Shown: piece by piece, positions 42,546-52,242 of the stretch
How the letters are laid out: every line of letters starts with the position of its first letter
How positions within the stretch are numbered: the stretch's first letter is position 1
Assembly: GCF_036226925.1 (NCBI RefSeq)
Contig: NZ_CP109031.1
Span: 6,944,001-7,008,000, forward strand
Length of the DNA stretch: 64,000 bases
DNA from: Streptomyces sp. NBC_00659
GTDB taxonomy: Bacteria > Actinomycetota > Actinomycetes > Streptomycetales > Streptomycetaceae
Direction: 5' to 3'
The notes under the pieces: generated by a model
The model's database searches: none
What the model saw: only the letters and a program-made list of their open reading frames with translations
What the model was told of the DNA's origin: nothing
Made by a program: the position numbers and the translations under genes

Positions 42546-42868
42546 GTCAACCCCCGAATCAGGCGACCGTCCGCCGGTCGTCGGTTGTGGGGCGACAGGG
42601 AGCGGACCGGCGAGCGGTGGGCGGCGCGCTTGCCGTCTCCCAGTGTTGCCGAGCGGCTCTGATCGGCGGGGAGGCGGAGAAGAGGCGCACGGAGGGATGT
42701 GCGGGTCTCATCCACCGGCGCCATGTCCAACGTGTGCCCCGCGAGCGCCGCTAACAATCGTTCACTTCGGGGCGATTCCCCCCACTCGTATGCTGGGTCG
42801 GCATTCATTCCCCGTGTGAGCGCCGGTCCCGTCAGCCGGTGTACGCACAGCTTCAGAAAGGGCGCGTG

Positions 42869-43954
42869 GTGAGTCGGTCGAGTACCCGCCAGATCCCGGT
42901 CATCGTTCTCGCCGGCTTCCTGGGTTCCGGCAAGACCACACTGCTCAACCATCTCCTGCACCGCAGCGGTGGCAGTCGCATCGGAGCCGTCGTCAACGAC
43001 TTCGGCGCGATCGAGATCGACGCGATGGCCGTGGCCGGAGCGCTCGGCGACTCCACCGTCTCGCTCGGCAACGGGTGTCTGTGCTGTGCGGTCGATGTCA
43101 GTGAACTTGATCAATATCTGGACAGGCTCGCTCAACCCTCCGCCCGGATCGACGTCATCGTCATCGAGGCGAGCGGGCTCGCCGAGCCCCAGGAACTCGT
43201 ACGCATGGTGCTCGCCAGCGAGCACCCCGGGATCGTGTACGGCGGGCTCGTCGAGGTCGTCGACGCCGCCGAGTTCGCCGGCACGCGCGAGAGGCATCCC
43301 GAGATCGACCGGCACCTCGCTCTCGCCGATCTCGTCGTCGTCAACAAGACCGACCGGGCCGAGGACGCCGGACGTGTACTGGGTGTCGTCCGGGAGCTCA
43401 CCGACCGTGCCGCGGTCGTCCCCGCCACCTACGGCCGAGTCGATCCTGAGTTCCTCTTCGACTGCAGGCCCAGCGAGGAGCGCATCGGACAGCTGTCCTT
43501 CGACGATCTCCACCGGCACGACGAGGGCGACGGCGAGGCGGACGGTCCGGGAGAGGGCGGTCATGAGGATCACGGCCACCTCGGTCACCTCCACTCCGCC
43601 TACGAATCCCTCTCCTTCAGCTCCGCAGCGCCTCTGGGGCCACGGCAGTTGATGGCTTTCCTCGACAGCCGGCCCGAGGGGCTCTACCGGATCAAGGGGT
43701 ACGTCGACTTCGGCGTCCAGGACATTCGCAACCGGTACGCCGTGCATGCCGTCGGGCGGTTCCTGCGCTTCTATCCGGAGCCCTGGACCGACGCGGACGA
43801 GCGGCTCACCCAGCTCGTCCTCATCGGCTCCGGGATCGACACGGTGGCGCTGGCCAAGGAGCTGGAGGCATGCAAAGAGGACGCCCCGCATGCCGACGAA
43901 CACAGCATGTGGGGCGTCCTCCGCTACGTACAGGAGCCCAGCCCGGAGGGCTGA
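42869..43954 (+). CDS. CobW/COG0523-type G3E GTPase (metallochaperone)
   Basis: The predicted protein has 361 aa from GTG 42869 (GTG 42866 is possible), with AAAGGG upstream. It has Walker A GSGKTT (19-24), the metal-binding CxCC motif in NGCLCCAV (C70, C72, C73), IEASGLAEP and the guanine-specificity NKTDRAED. A histidine/aspartate-rich loop (GGHEDHGHLGHLH, near residue 245) is a probable metal-binding arm. The CobW C-terminal domain follows (GLYRIKGYVDFG, then VHAVGRFLRFYPEPW). Such proteins deliver zinc or other metals to target enzymes. No clear Zur box was found in the 323 bp upstream. The gene converges on parC with 7 bp between stops. Confidence 0.9.
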   Translation: MSRSSTRQIPVIVLAGFLGSGKTTLLNHLLHRSGGSRIGAVVNDFGAIEIDAMAVAGALGDSTVSLGNGCLCCAVDVSELDQYLDRLAQPSARIDVIVIEASGLAEPQELVRMVLASEHPGIVYGGLVEVVDAAEFAGTRERHPEIDRHLALADLVVVNKTDRAEDAGRVLGVVRELTDRAAVVPATYGRVDPEFLFDCRPSEERIGQLSFDDLHRHDEGDGEADGPGEGGHEDHGHLGHLHSAYESLSFSSAAPLGPRQLMAFLDSRPEGLYRIKGYVDFGVQDIRNRYAVHAVGRFLRFYPEPWTDADERLTQLVLIGSGIDTVALAKELEACKEDAPHADEHSMWGVLRYVQEPSPEG

Positions 43955-43961
43955 CCGCGCA

Positions 43962-46421
43962 CTACACCGGGCCCGCCACCACCGAAACCGGCTTGCCGAG
44001 CGAGATGCCCGAGCCGTCACGGCGCGGGTCGATCTCCGGCAGGTCGACGGGCATACCGGTCTTCTGCGCCGCGCGTCCCGGCACCGGGCCGGCCCAGGCC
44101 AGCGACAGGCAGTCCTCGCCCTTCAGGAACCGCTGGCAGCGCACACCGCCGGTGGCACGGCCCTTGCGCGGATACTGGTCGAAGGGAGTCAGCTTCGCCG
44201 TGGTCTGGACGGAGTCGTCCAGTGTTCCGCGCGAACCCGCCACCGTGAAGACCACGGCGTCTACCGCCGGGTCCACCGCGTTGAACGAGATCACCTTCGC
44301 GCCGTCCGTCAGCTTGATGCCCGCCATGCCGCCCGCGGCACGGCCCTGTGGGCGTACCTGCGAGGCCTGGTAGCGCAGCAGCTGGGCATCGTCAGCGATG
44401 AAGACCAGGTCCTCCTCGCCGGTGCGCAGCTCGACGGCGCCGACGATCCGGTCGCCGTCCTTGAGGGTGATGACCTCCAACTCCTCCTTGTTCGAGGGGT
44501 AGTCGGGCACCACACGCTTGACGACACCCTGCTCCGTGCCGATCGCGAGGCCCGGCGACGTCTCGTCGAGCGTCGTCAGACAGATCACCGTCTCGTCCGG
44601 ATCGAGGGAGGACAGGAACTCCGTGATCGGAGCGCCCCCGGAGAGATTGGGCGCCGACGCCGTCTCGGGCAGCTGCGGCAGGTCGATCACGTTCAGGCGC
44701 AGAAGGCGGCCCAGGGACGTGACCACGCCGATCTCGCCGCGTGCCGTCGCGGGCACCGCGGAGACGATCACGTCGTGCTTGGTGCGCTTGCCGTCCGGGT
44801 CCTCCCCGAAGGGGTCACCGGTCGCCGTACGCGCCAGCAGCCCCGTGGAGGACAGCAGGACGCGGCACGGGGCGTCGGCGACCTGGAGCGAGACGGTCGC
44901 GGCGGGAGTTCCCGCGGACTCCAGGAGAACCGTGCGCCGGTCGGTGCCGAACTTCTTGGCCACCGCGGCCAGTTCGCCGGAGACCAGCTTGCGCAGCTCC
45001 GAGTCCGAGTCCAGGATGCCGGTCAGCTCGTCGATCTCGCCGTTGAGGCGGTCGCGCTCCGACTCCAGCTCGATGCGGTCGAACCGGGTGAGCCGGCGCA
45101 GCGGCGTGTCCAGGATGTACTGCGTCTGGATCTCGGAGAGCGAGAAGTGCTCGATCAGGCGTTCCTTGGCCTGCGCCGAGTTGTCGCTGGAGCGGATGAG
45201 GCGGATGACCTCGTCGATGTCCAGGAGAGCGACGAGGAGGCCTTCGACCAGGTGCAGCCGGTCGCGCTTCTTGGTGCGGCGGAACTCGCTGCGGCGGCGT
45301 ACGACGTCGAAGCGGTGGTCGAGATAGACCTCCAGCAGCTCCTTGAGGCCCAGGGTGAGCGGCTGACCGTCCACCAGTGCCACGTTGTTGATGCCGAAGG
45401 ACTCCTCCATCGGCGTCAGCTTGTAGAGCTGTTCGAGGACCGCCTCCGGCACGAAGCCGTTCTTGATCTCGATGACCAGGCGCAGGCCGTGCGCGCGGTC
45501 GGTGAGGTCCTTGACGTCGGCGATGCCCTGCAGCTTCTTCGAGCCGACCAGGTCCTTGATCTTGGAGATCACCTTCTCCGGACCGACGGTGAAGGGCAGT
45601 TCCGTGACGACGATGCCCTTGCGGCGCGCCGTGACGTCCTCGACCGACACCGTGGCGCGGATCTTGAAGGTGCCGCGGCCCGACTCGTACGCGTCCCTGA
45701 TCCCGGAGAGACCGACGATCCGGCCGCCGGTGGGCAGGTCGGGGCCCGGGACGTGCTTCATCAGCGTCTCGAGGTCGGCGCCCGGGTAGCGGATGAGGTG
45801 CCGGGCGGCGGCGATGACCTCGCCGAGGTTGTGCGGCGGCATGTTCGTGGCCATGCCGACGGCGATCCCCGACGCGCCGTTGACCAGCAGGTTCGGGAAG
45901 GCGGCCGGAAGGGCCACCGGCTCCCGCTCCTGGCCGTCGTAGTTGGGCGAGAAGTCGACGGTGTCCTCGTCGATCGACTCGGTCATCAACGACGTCGCGT
46001 CGGCCATCCGGGCCTCGGTGTAACGCATCGCGGCCGGCGGGTCGTCGTTGCCGAGCGAACCGAAGTTCCCGTGGCCGTCGACCAGGGGCAGACGCATGGA
46101 GAAGGGCTGCGCCAGACGCACCAGGGCGTCGTAGATCGACGCGTCGCCGTGCGGGTGCAGTTTACCCATGACCTCGCCGACGACACGGGCACACTTCACA
46201 TAGCCGCGCTCGGGACGCAGGCCCATCTCGTTCATCTGGTAGACGATGCGACGGTGAACCGGCTTGAGGCCGTCGCGGGCGTCCGGCAGGGCTCGCGAGT
46301 AGATGACCGAGTACGCGTATTCGAGGAAGGAGCCCTGCATCTCGTCCACGACGTCGATGTCGAGGATCTTCTCCTCGTACGAGTCGTCGGGCGGCGGGGT
46401 CTTCGTGCTGCGGCGGGCCAT
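43962..46421 (-). CDS. parC: DNA topoisomerase IV subunit A
   Basis: The predicted protein has 819 aa from ATG 46421, with AAGGAG 12 bases upstream. The winged-helix breakage-reunion domain has [26 protein letters not shown], the quinolone-region [15 protein letters not shown] (87-101) and the catalytic tyrosine Y134 in AAMRYTEAR. The tower and coiled-coil domains follow. The C-terminal beta-propeller repeats are present, but the GyrA-box is not the canonical QRRGGKG, which fits ParC rather than GyrA. With ParE it decatenates and relaxes DNA. A 347-bp intergenic stretch separates it from the divergent M16 peptidase gene. Confidence 0.95.
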   Translation of the reverse strand: MARRSTKTPPPDDSYEEKILDIDVVDEMQGSFLEYAYSVIYSRALPDARDGLKPVHRRIVYQMNEMGLRPERGYVKCARVVGEVMGKLHPHGDASIYDALVRLAQPFSMRLPLVDGHGNFGSLGNDDPPAAMRYTEARMADATSLMTESIDEDTVDFSPNYDGQEREPVALPAAFPNLLVNGASGIAVGMATNMPPHNLGEVIAAARHLIRYPGADLETLMKHVPGPDLPTGGRIVGLSGIRDAYESGRGTFKIRATVSVEDVTARRKGIVVTELPFTVGPEKVISKIKDLVGSKKLQGIADVKDLTDRAHGLRLVIEIKNGFVPEAVLEQLYKLTPMEESFGINNVALVDGQPLTLGLKELLEVYLDHRFDVVRRRSEFRRTKKRDRLHLVEGLLVALLDIDEVIRLIRSSDNSAQAKERLIEHFSLSEIQTQYILDTPLRRLTRFDRIELESERDRLNGEIDELTGILDSDSELRKLVSGELAAVAKKFGTDRRTVLLESAGTPAATVSLQVADAPCRVLLSSTGLLARTATGDPFGEDPDGKRTKHDVIVSAVPATARGEIGVVTSLGRLLRLNVIDLPQLPETASAPNLSGGAPITEFLSSLDPDETVICLTTLDETSPGLAIGTEQGVVKRVVPDYPSNKEELEVITLKDGDRIVGAVELRTGEEDLVFIADDAQLLRYQASQVRPQGRAAGGMAGIKLTDGAKVISFNAVDPAVDAVVFTVAGSRGTLDDSVQTTAKLTPFDQYPRKGRATGGVRCQRFLKGEDCLSLAWAGPVPGRAAQKTGMPVDLPEIDPRRDGSGISLGKPVSVVAGPV

Positions 46422-46768
46422 CGCTGCTGCGGCTCCTTCACAGTCTCTGCCGGGGCATGAACGGGTTCTGACGCGCACCATTGTGGACCGCCCCACTGAC
46501 AACGCCGACCGCGACCCGTCCGTAGCGCCCCTGCGGCGCGCTGCACGGGCCTCGCGGGGACCGCTCCCGGACGGCCGTCCGGCCCGGTGCCAGACGGCCC
46601 CGAGCGCGTTCGCGGCGGTTCCCGGTGGGCTTCCCCAGGTGTGTCGGCAACACGCACAAGTCTCGCTCTCGGCGTACGAGGTGCGGGAACTTCGCCAGCC
46701 GTCCGCGCGCTTGCATACAGTGGCAGGACCGACAGGAATGACGTAGTTCCGCGATCGAAGGGACGTAC

Positions 46769-48130
46769 ATGCCCATGGGTCACACGGCCACAGCTGAGGC
46801 AGGCTCCGGCGGCCTGACAGCGACCGAGCACCGCCTGGCCAACGGCCTGCGCGTGGTGCTCTCCGAGGACCATCTGACCCCGGTCGCCGCGGTGTGCCTC
46901 TGGTACGACGTCGGCTCGCGCCACGAGGTCAAGGGCCGGACCGGTCTCGCCCACCTCTTCGAGCACCTGATGTTCCAGGGCTCCAAGCAGGTCCACGGCA
47001 ACGGTCACTTCGAACTCGTCCAGGGCGCCGGCGGCTCCCTCAACGGCACGACGAGCTTCGAGCGCACCAACTACTTCGAGACCATGCCCACCCACCAGCT
47101 GGAGCTCGCCCTCTGGCTGGAGGCCGACCGCATGGGGTCGCTGCTCGAGGCACTGGACGACGAGTCCATGGAGAACCAGCGCGATGTCGTGAAGAACGAG
47201 CGCCGGCAGCGTTACGACAATGTGCCGTACGGCACCGCCTTCGAGAAGCTCACCGCGCTCTCGTACCCCGAGGGCCACCCGTACCACCACACCCCGATCG
47301 GGTCGATGGCGGACCTGGACGCGGCCACCCTGGAGGACGCCCGCGCGTTCTTCCGCACCAACTACGCGCCCAACAACGCGGTCCTGTCGGTCGTCGGCGA
47401 CATCGACCCGGAGCAGACGCTCGCCTGGGTCGAGAAGTACTTCGGCTCCATCCCCGGGCACGACGGCAAGCCTGCTCCGCGGGACGGATCGCTTCCCGAC
47501 ATCATCGGCGAGCAGGTGCGCGAGGTCGTCGAGGAGGACGTACCCGCGCGCGCCCTGATGGCCGCCTACCGGCTCCCGGAGGACGGCACGCGCGCGTGCG
47601 ACGCGGCCGACCTGGCGCTCACCGTCCTCGGCGGCGGCGAGTCCTCCCGGCTCTACAACCGGCTCGTACGCCGTGACCGCACAGCCGTCGCGGCCGGGTT
47701 CGGCCTGCTGCGGCTCTCCGGAGCACCCTCCCTGGGATGGCTGGACGTGAAGACGTCCGGCGACGTCGAGGTCCCGGTCATCGAGGCCGCCGTCGACGAG
47801 GAGCTCGCCCGGTTCGCCGAGGAGGGCCCCACGGCCGGTGAGATGGAGCGCGCCCAGGCCCAGTTGGAGCGCGAATGGCTCGACCGGCTCGGCACCGTGG
47901 CGGGCCGCGCCGACGAACTGTGCCGGTACGCCGTCCTGTTCGGCGACCCGCAGCTCGCCCTGACCGCCGTGCAGCGCGTTCTCGACGTCACGGCGGATGA
48001 GGTCCGGGAGGCCGCCAAGGCTCGCCTGCGCCCCGACAACCGCGCGGTGCTCGTCTACGAGCCGACCACCGCCGAAGCAGCCGACGCGGCTGACTCCGCC
48101 GACGAGACCGACGAGGAGGCGGCGAAGTGA
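46769..48130 (+). CDS. M16-family zinc peptidase, active subunit
   Basis: The predicted protein has 453 aa from ATG 46769, with GAAGGGAC upstream. The inverted zinc motif HxxEH is present as H62-L-F-E65-H66 in GLAHLFEHLMFQGS, with the distal glutamate in NERRQRYDN. The second M16 lobe has ARALMAAYRLPEDG and LGGGESSRLYNRLVR. M16 proteins clip short unfolded peptides inside a closing chamber, often as a heterodimer of an active and an inactive chain. Its stop overlaps the start of the partner gene (GTGA). The last ~25 residues are acidic and low-complexity. Confidence 0.93.
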   Translation: MPMGHTATAEAGSGGLTATEHRLANGLRVVLSEDHLTPVAAVCLWYDVGSRHEVKGRTGLAHLFEHLMFQGSKQVHGNGHFELVQGAGGSLNGTTSFERTNYFETMPTHQLELALWLEADRMGSLLEALDDESMENQRDVVKNERRQRYDNVPYGTAFEKLTALSYPEGHPYHHTPIGSMADLDAATLEDARAFFRTNYAPNNAVLSVVGDIDPEQTLAWVEKYFGSIPGHDGKPAPRDGSLPDIIGEQVREVVEEDVPARALMAAYRLPEDGTRACDAADLALTVLGGGESSRLYNRLVRRDRTAVAAGFGLLRLSGAPSLGWLDVKTSGDVEVPVIEAAVDEELARFAEEGPTAGEMERAQAQLEREWLDRLGTVAGRADELCRYAVLFGDPQLALTAVQRVLDVTADEVREAAKARLRPDNRAVLVYEPTTAEAADAADSADETDEEAAK

Positions 48131-49515
48131 CCGAGCTCGCCACCATGGACTTCCACCCGCAGCCCCAGGCCGGCCAGCCGAAGCCGTGGGCGTTCCCCGC
48201 CCCCGAGCGGGGCACCCTGGACAACGGTCTGACCGTGCTGCGCTGCCATCGCCCCGGCCAGCAGGTCGTGGCCGTCGAGGTGAACCTCGACGCGCCGCTG
48301 GACGCCGAGCCGACGGGCCTGGACGGCATCGCCACGATCATGGCGCGCGCCTTCTCCGAGGGCACCGACAAGCACTCGGCCGAGGACTTCGCCGCCGAAC
48401 TGGAGCGCTGCGGCGCCACGCTCGACGCGCACGCCGACCACCCCGGTGTGCGCCTGTCCCTCGAAGTGCCCGTCTCGCGCCTGGCCAAGGCCCTCGGCCT
48501 GCTCGCCGACGCGCTGCGGGCCCCCGCGTTCGCGGACAGCGAGGTCGAGCGGCTGGTGACCAACCGGCTGGACGAGATCCCGCACGAGACGGCCAATCCC
48601 GCCCGCCGTGCCGCCAAGGAGCTCTCCAAGGAGCTGTTCCCGGCGAGCGCGCGCATGGCGCGCCCGCGGCAGGGCACCGAGGAGACCGTCCAGAACATCG
48701 ACTCGTCGGCCGTTCGCGCGTTCTACGAGAGGCACGTGCGCCCCGTCACGGCCACCGCCGTCGTCGTCGGTGACCTGACCGGTGTCGATCTCGACGAACT
48801 GCTCGCCGACACGCTCGGTTCCTGGACCGGCTCGGCCGCCCAGCCGCGCCCCGTGCCGCCGGTGAGCGCCGACGACACCGGCCGTGTGGTCATCGTCGAC
48901 CGCCCCGGCGCCGTCCAGACGCAGCTGCTCATCGGCCGGGTCGGCGCCGACCGGCACGACCGCGTGTGGCCCGCGCAGGTCCTCGGCACCTACTGCCTCG
49001 GCGGCACCCTCACCTCGCGCCTGGACCGCGTCCTGCGCGAGGAGAAGGGCTACACCTACGGCGTGCGGGCGTTCGGACAGGTCCTGCGCTCCGCGCCGGA
49101 CGGCACGGGCGCCGCGATGCTCGCCATCAGCGGCTCGATCGACACCCCCAACACCGGTCCTGCGCTCGACGACCTGTGGACGGTGCTGCGGACCCTCGCG
49201 GCCGAGGGCCTGACCGACGCGGAGCGCGACGTCGCCGTGCAGAACCTGGTGGGCGTCGCGCCCCTCAAGTTCGAGACGGCCGCGGCGGTCGCGAGCACGC
49301 TCGCGGACCAGGTCGAGCAGCACCTGCCGGACGACTATCAGGCGACGCTCTACCGGCAACTGGCCGCCACCGGCACCGTGGAGGCCACCGCGGCGGCCGT
49401 AAGCGCCTTCCCGACGGACCGTCTGGTGACCGTCCTGGTGGGCGACGCGGCGCAGATCGCGGAGCCGGTCAGGGCCCTCGGAATCGGTGAAGTCACCGTG
49501 GTGGCCGCCGAGTAG
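48127..49515 (+). CDS. M16-family peptidase-like subunit, zinc site lost
   Basis: The predicted protein has 462 aa from GTG 48127, overlapping the upstream stop by four bases. It has the M16 fold (GTLDNGLTVLRCHRPG, then RPVTATAVVVGDLTG and GRPGAVQTQLLIGR-like VDRPGAVQTQLLIGR). At the HxxEH position the sequence is GIATIMARAFSEGT, so no zinc site remains. RLDRVLREEKGYTYGVRAFGQ matches the substrate-binding RxxxxxY motif of inactive partner chains. It should pair with the product of the preceding gene. A strong terminator closes the two-gene operon. Confidence 0.92.
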   Translation: MTELATMDFHPQPQAGQPKPWAFPAPERGTLDNGLTVLRCHRPGQQVVAVEVNLDAPLDAEPTGLDGIATIMARAFSEGTDKHSAEDFAAELERCGATLDAHADHPGVRLSLEVPVSRLAKALGLLADALRAPAFADSEVERLVTNRLDEIPHETANPARRAAKELSKELFPASARMARPRQGTEETVQNIDSSAVRAFYERHVRPVTATAVVVGDLTGVDLDELLADTLGSWTGSAAQPRPVPPVSADDTGRVVIVDRPGAVQTQLLIGRVGADRHDRVWPAQVLGTYCLGGTLTSRLDRVLREEKGYTYGVRAFGQVLRSAPDGTGAAMLAISGSIDTPNTGPALDDLWTVLRTLAAEGLTDAERDVAVQNLVGVAPLKFETAAAVASTLADQVEQHLPDDYQATLYRQLAATGTVEATAAAVSAFPTDRLVTVLVGDAAQIAEPVRALGIGEVTVVAAE

Positions 49516-49530
49516 AGCCCGAGCGACGCG

Positions 49531-49573
49531 GGAGGGCCCTGACGGCTGAAGAGCCGTCAGGGCCCTCCTTTTT
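49531..49573 (+). terminator. Intrinsic terminator of the M16 operon
   Basis: A perfect 17-bp stem (GGAGGGCCCTGACGGCT at 49531-49547, complement at 49552-49568) with a GAAG loop is followed by TTTTT (49569-49573). Confidence 0.95.
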
Positions 49574-49657
49574 CCGGAAGCCGCTCCCAAGATGTCCGTA
49601 TTCGTATGACGGTCACCCTTCTGCCCTGTGGGATGCGTTACAAAAATCGTGATCCGT

Positions 49658-49687
49658 TTGTTGTTCGAAAGTTGCCCCGCTTAGCGT
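49658..49687 (+). promoter_or_regulatory. Promoter candidate for the riboswitch/M23 gene
   Basis: TTGTTG (49658-49663) and TAGCGT (49682-49687) are 18 bases apart, about 50 bp before the riboswitch. This places the transcript start near 49694. Confidence 0.5.
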
Positions 49688-49739
49688 CAGTGCGGCTGTT
49701 CGTCACGCAGTGCGCCGCGCCCGCGGCACCGGACAGTCA

Positions 49740-49877
49740 TCGCCGAGTCCCCCATGACGCGAGTCAGGGGAGCCGGGGACCCACACGTAGTCCCTGGGGT
49801 GAATCGGACGCCCTCTCCGGAGGGGGCCCGTAGGAGACCTTCCTGCTCCGAACCCGTCAGCTAACCCGGTAGGCGAG
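49740..49877 (+). promoter_or_regulatory. ydaO-type (cyclic di-AMP) riboswitch
   Basis: The leader has the conserved blocks of this class: GGGGAGCCGGGGACC (about 49778), GGGGTGAATCGG (about 49796), TAGGAGACCTTCCTGCTCCG (49831-49850) and AACCCGTCAGCTAACCCGGT (about 49851-49870). CGCC at 49741-49744 can pair with GGCG at 49872-49875 to close the structure. In Streptomyces these riboswitches switch off cell-wall hydrolase genes when cyclic di-AMP is high. The M23 peptidase gene starts 25 bases further on. Confidence 0.88.
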
Positions 49878-49902
49878 AGGGAAGGAAAGGATCAGCCCCT
49901 AC

Positions 49903-50670
49903 ATGGCGTTCACCTGTGGCACCGGCAAGCACCGTCGTACGAGCCGCGTGCACAGCACGACCACCACGACCGCCGTCGGGGTCGCGGCGCTCACCACCAC
50001 CGGTGTCATCGGAACCCTGGCCGCCCCCGCGTTCGCCGCGGAAGCCTCCGTCGAGCAGACCGGACTGACCCAGACCGTCACCCTCAACGACACGGTCGCC
50101 GACCAGATCGACGCCCAGGCCTTCGCGCAGCTGCGCGCCGCCGACGAGGCCGCCGCGCGCAAGCAGGCCGAGCAGACCGCGCGCAAGCAGGCCGCGGAGC
50201 AGGCACAGAAGCTGCGCGAGACCAAGGAGCGCGCCGCCCGCGAGGCCGAGCGCAAGCGCCTGAACACGTTCGTCATGCCGATCGCCGGTTCGTACGTCTC
50301 CACCGGCTACCAGGCCAGCAGCAGCCTCTGGTCCTCCGGCAGCCACACCGGCGTCGACTTCCACGCCGCGTCCGGCACCTCGGTCCACGCCGTCGGCTCC
50401 GGCACGGTCGTCACGGCCGGCTGGGGCGGCGCCTACGGCAATCAAGTCGTGATCAAGATGCACGACGGCACGTACACCATGTACGGCCACCTCTCGTCCA
50501 TCGGTGTGTCCGTGGGGCAGACGGTCACTCCGGGGCAGCAGATCGCTCTGTCGGGGGACACCGGCAACACCACCGGTCCGCACCTTCACTTCGAGGCCCG
50601 TACGACCGCCGAGTACGGATCGGACATGGACCCGGTCGCGTACCTGCGCTCGCACGGCGTCAACGTCTGA
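49903..50670 (+). CDS. Secreted M23 peptidase (LytM-type cell-wall hydrolase)
   Basis: The predicted protein has 255 aa from ATG 49903. A long signal peptide ends near residue 45 (PAFAAEA). Residues 60-120 form an alanine/lysine/glutamate-rich coiled coil (DEAAARKQAEQTARKQAAEQAQKL). The C-terminal ~130 residues are a LytM domain with the zinc ligands in SHTGVDFHA and GPHLHFEAR and the surrounding YGHLSS. It cuts peptide cross-links of peptidoglycan outside the cell, in growth or spore germination. The riboswitch immediately upstream places it under cyclic di-AMP control. Confidence 0.93.
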   Translation: MAFTCGTGKHRRTSRVHSTTTTTAVGVAALTTTGVIGTLAAPAFAAEASVEQTGLTQTVTLNDTVADQIDAQAFAQLRAADEAAARKQAEQTARKQAAEQAQKLRETKERAAREAERKRLNTFVMPIAGSYVSTGYQASSSLWSSGSHTGVDFHAASGTSVHAVGSGTVVTAGWGGAYGNQVVIKMHDGTYTMYGHLSSIGVSVGQTVTPGQQIALSGDTGNTTGPHLHFEARTTAEYGSDMDPVAYLRSHGVNV

Positions 50671-50699
50671 CGACCGCTTCGCGGCTTCTTCACCGCTTT

Positions 50700-50730
50700 C
50701 GATGCCCCGGCTCACCGAGCCGGGGCATCG
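50700..50730 (+). terminator. Stem-loop terminator
   Basis: A 14-bp perfect stem (CGATGCCCCGGCTC at 50700-50713, complement at 50717-50730) with an ACC loop follows the M23 gene. Confidence 0.88.
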
Positions 50731-50768
50731 TCGTTTCCGGATGCCGTCTGTCCAAAAAATATCCATGG

Positions 50769-50811
50769 ATTCAGGCCTGCCATCGGAAATTCAGGCTTCC
50801 TGCAATAGAGT
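50769..50811 (+). promoter_or_regulatory. GntR gene promoter with spaced direct repeats
   Basis: ATTCAGGC occurs at 50769-50776 and 50789-50796, exactly 20 bp (about two helical turns) apart. TAGAGT at 50806-50811 is a plausible -10. The region is AT-richer than its surroundings. Confidence 0.45.
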
Positions 50812-50866
50812 CACTGAACAAGCGTCAATCGACGGCGTTTCACGGGGATTAAAGCGGAGGTCGGTC

Positions 50867-51559
50867 ATGCGTATTCCGGCGCACTCGGTGTGCACGGCGA
50901 TCCGTGACGACATCGTCGCGGGTGTCTACGAGCGCGGCGGCCGTCTCACCGAGGAACTGCTCGCACGCCGATACGGCGTCTCGCGCGTCCCCGTGCGCGA
51001 GGCCCTGCGCACGCTGGAGGCCGAGGGGTTCGTGGTCACCCGCCGGCACGCGGGCGCGTGTGTCGCGGAGCCTTCCGAGCTGGAGGCCGCGGACCTCCTG
51101 GAGATGCGCATGCTGCTGGAACCGCTGGGTGCCGCGAGGGCCGCGCAGCGGCGCACGGAGGCCCACCTGAAGGTGCTGCGGGGTCTGGTCAGGCTGGGGC
51201 AGGAGCGCTCCAGGCGAGGCCACAGCGAGGATCTGCGCTCTTTGGGCGGCTGGTTCCACGAGACGCTCGCGCAGGCGTCCGGCAGCCCCGCGCTCACCTC
51301 GACGCTCGCCCAGCTGCGTCACAAGATCGCCTGGATGTACTCGGTGGAGGCGCCGGCCGACCCCGCGGAGTCCTGGGCGGAACACGGCGGCATCGTGGAC
51401 GCGGTCGCCCGCGGGGACAGTGAGCGGGCCCGCGCGATCACGGCCCTGCACACCGAGCGCGCCACGGCCGCGCACCGGCTCCGATTTCCCGGCGGCGACC
51501 GGCCGGACCGTGTGAGAAGTTCGCAACATCCCGTAAACATGACGGGCCCGCGTCATTAA
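50867..51559 (+). CDS. GntR-family (FadR subfamily) regulator
   Basis: The predicted protein has 230 aa from ATG 50867, with GCGGAGG upstream. Residues 5-70 are the winged helix (SVCTAIRDDIVAGVYERGGRL, then RYGVSRVPVREALRTLEAEGFVVTRRHAGACV). Residues 85-215 are an all-helical FCD ligand domain (LLEMRMLLEPLGAARAAQR, WFHETLAQASGSPAL, EHGGIVDAVARGDSERA). Such regulators answer to small organic acids. The effector here is unknown. The direct repeats in its promoter may be its own operator. A shared terminator separates it from the convergent ptsH. Confidence 0.9.
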   Translation: MRIPAHSVCTAIRDDIVAGVYERGGRLTEELLARRYGVSRVPVREALRTLEAEGFVVTRRHAGACVAEPSELEAADLLEMRMLLEPLGAARAAQRRTEAHLKVLRGLVRLGQERSRRGHSEDLRSLGGWFHETLAQASGSPALTSTLAQLRHKIAWMYSVEAPADPAESWAEHGGIVDAVARGDSERARAITALHTERATAAHRLRFPGGDRPDRVRSSQHPVNMTGPRH

Positions 51560-51713
51560 CACGGGCGCCGTATACAAAGAGGGATATTCGGCAGGGGCTC
51601 ATTTCTGATGCCCTTTTATGCGTGTGTCCGGAATTTCGGCGCACGCCATTCCCGTGGTCATGGCGCGAGGTCGTACGTGGCATGTGGGGAATTCCGAGCG
51701 AGGGTACGGAAAA

Positions 51714-51759
51714 ACGGCCGAGCCGCGCCACCCGGCGAAGGGGGGCGCGGCTCGGCCGT
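51714..51759. terminator. Bidirectional terminator between gntR-type gene and ptsH
   Basis: A perfect 16-bp stem (ACGGCCGAGCCGCGCC at 51714-51729, complement at 51744-51759). On the minus strand it is followed by a T-run, which makes it the ptsH intrinsic terminator. Confidence 0.9.
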
Positions 51760-51785
51760 GTGTGTCCGGGTGCCTCGTGGGCGGC

Positions 51786-52067
51786 TCAGACGGTCTCGGG
51801 GAGCTCGTCGAGTCCCTCGGCGACCAGCTTCGCCAGGCGGTCGAGAGCGGCATCCGCGCCCTCGGAGTCCGACGTGAGGACGATCTCCTCGCCGCCCTGG
51901 GCACCCAGGCCGAGGACCGCGAGCATGGAGGCCGCGTTGACGGGGTCCCCGTCGACCTTGGCGATCGTCACGGGGATGCCGGAGGCCGTGGCGGCCCGGA
52001 CGAAGATGGAGGCGGGGCGGGCGTGGAGGCCCTCGGTCCAGCCGACGTTGACGCGGCGCTCAGCCAT
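51786..52067 (-). CDS. ptsH: Phosphocarrier protein HPr of the PTS
   Basis: The predicted protein has 93 aa from ATG 52067, with GAAGGGCAG upstream. H15 in EGLHARPASIFV is the residue phosphorylated by enzyme I and passed to sugar-specific EIIA proteins. The regulatory serine is S47 in NAASMLAVLGLGA, in the expected place. The C-terminal helix ALDRLAKLVAEGL completes the fold. Gene and neighbours agree with ptsH of S. coelicolor. It acts in the cytoplasm in uptake of fructose and N-acetylglucosamine. Confidence 0.96.
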   Translation of the reverse strand: MAERRVNVGWTEGLHARPASIFVRAATASGIPVTIAKVDGDPVNAASMLAVLGLGAQGGEEIVLTSDSEGADAALDRLAKLVAEGLDELPETV

Positions 52068-52242
52068 GTGATGCTGCCCTTCGGGTGTTCAAGGTTGTCT
52101 AGACCATTCTTTCATATCGCGAGGCGTGCCCGGACGGTCCCGGATCTCACCCGCCGCGGTGTCGGCCGAGGACCCGCTCCGACGCCCGTCACCCTCAGAC
52201 TGCCTCGCGCCGTTGTCGTACGCGAGCCGTACTCTGGGGCCC

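Noticed and set aside
42546..42868. Zur box before the CobW-type gene
   Set aside because: TAACAATCGTT-like sequence near 42750 is not close enough to the Zur palindrome.
44000..46460. Long plus-strand frame opposite parC
   Set aside because: It is the reverse shadow of a high-GC gene; its translation has no recognisable domain, while parC on the other strand is unmistakable.
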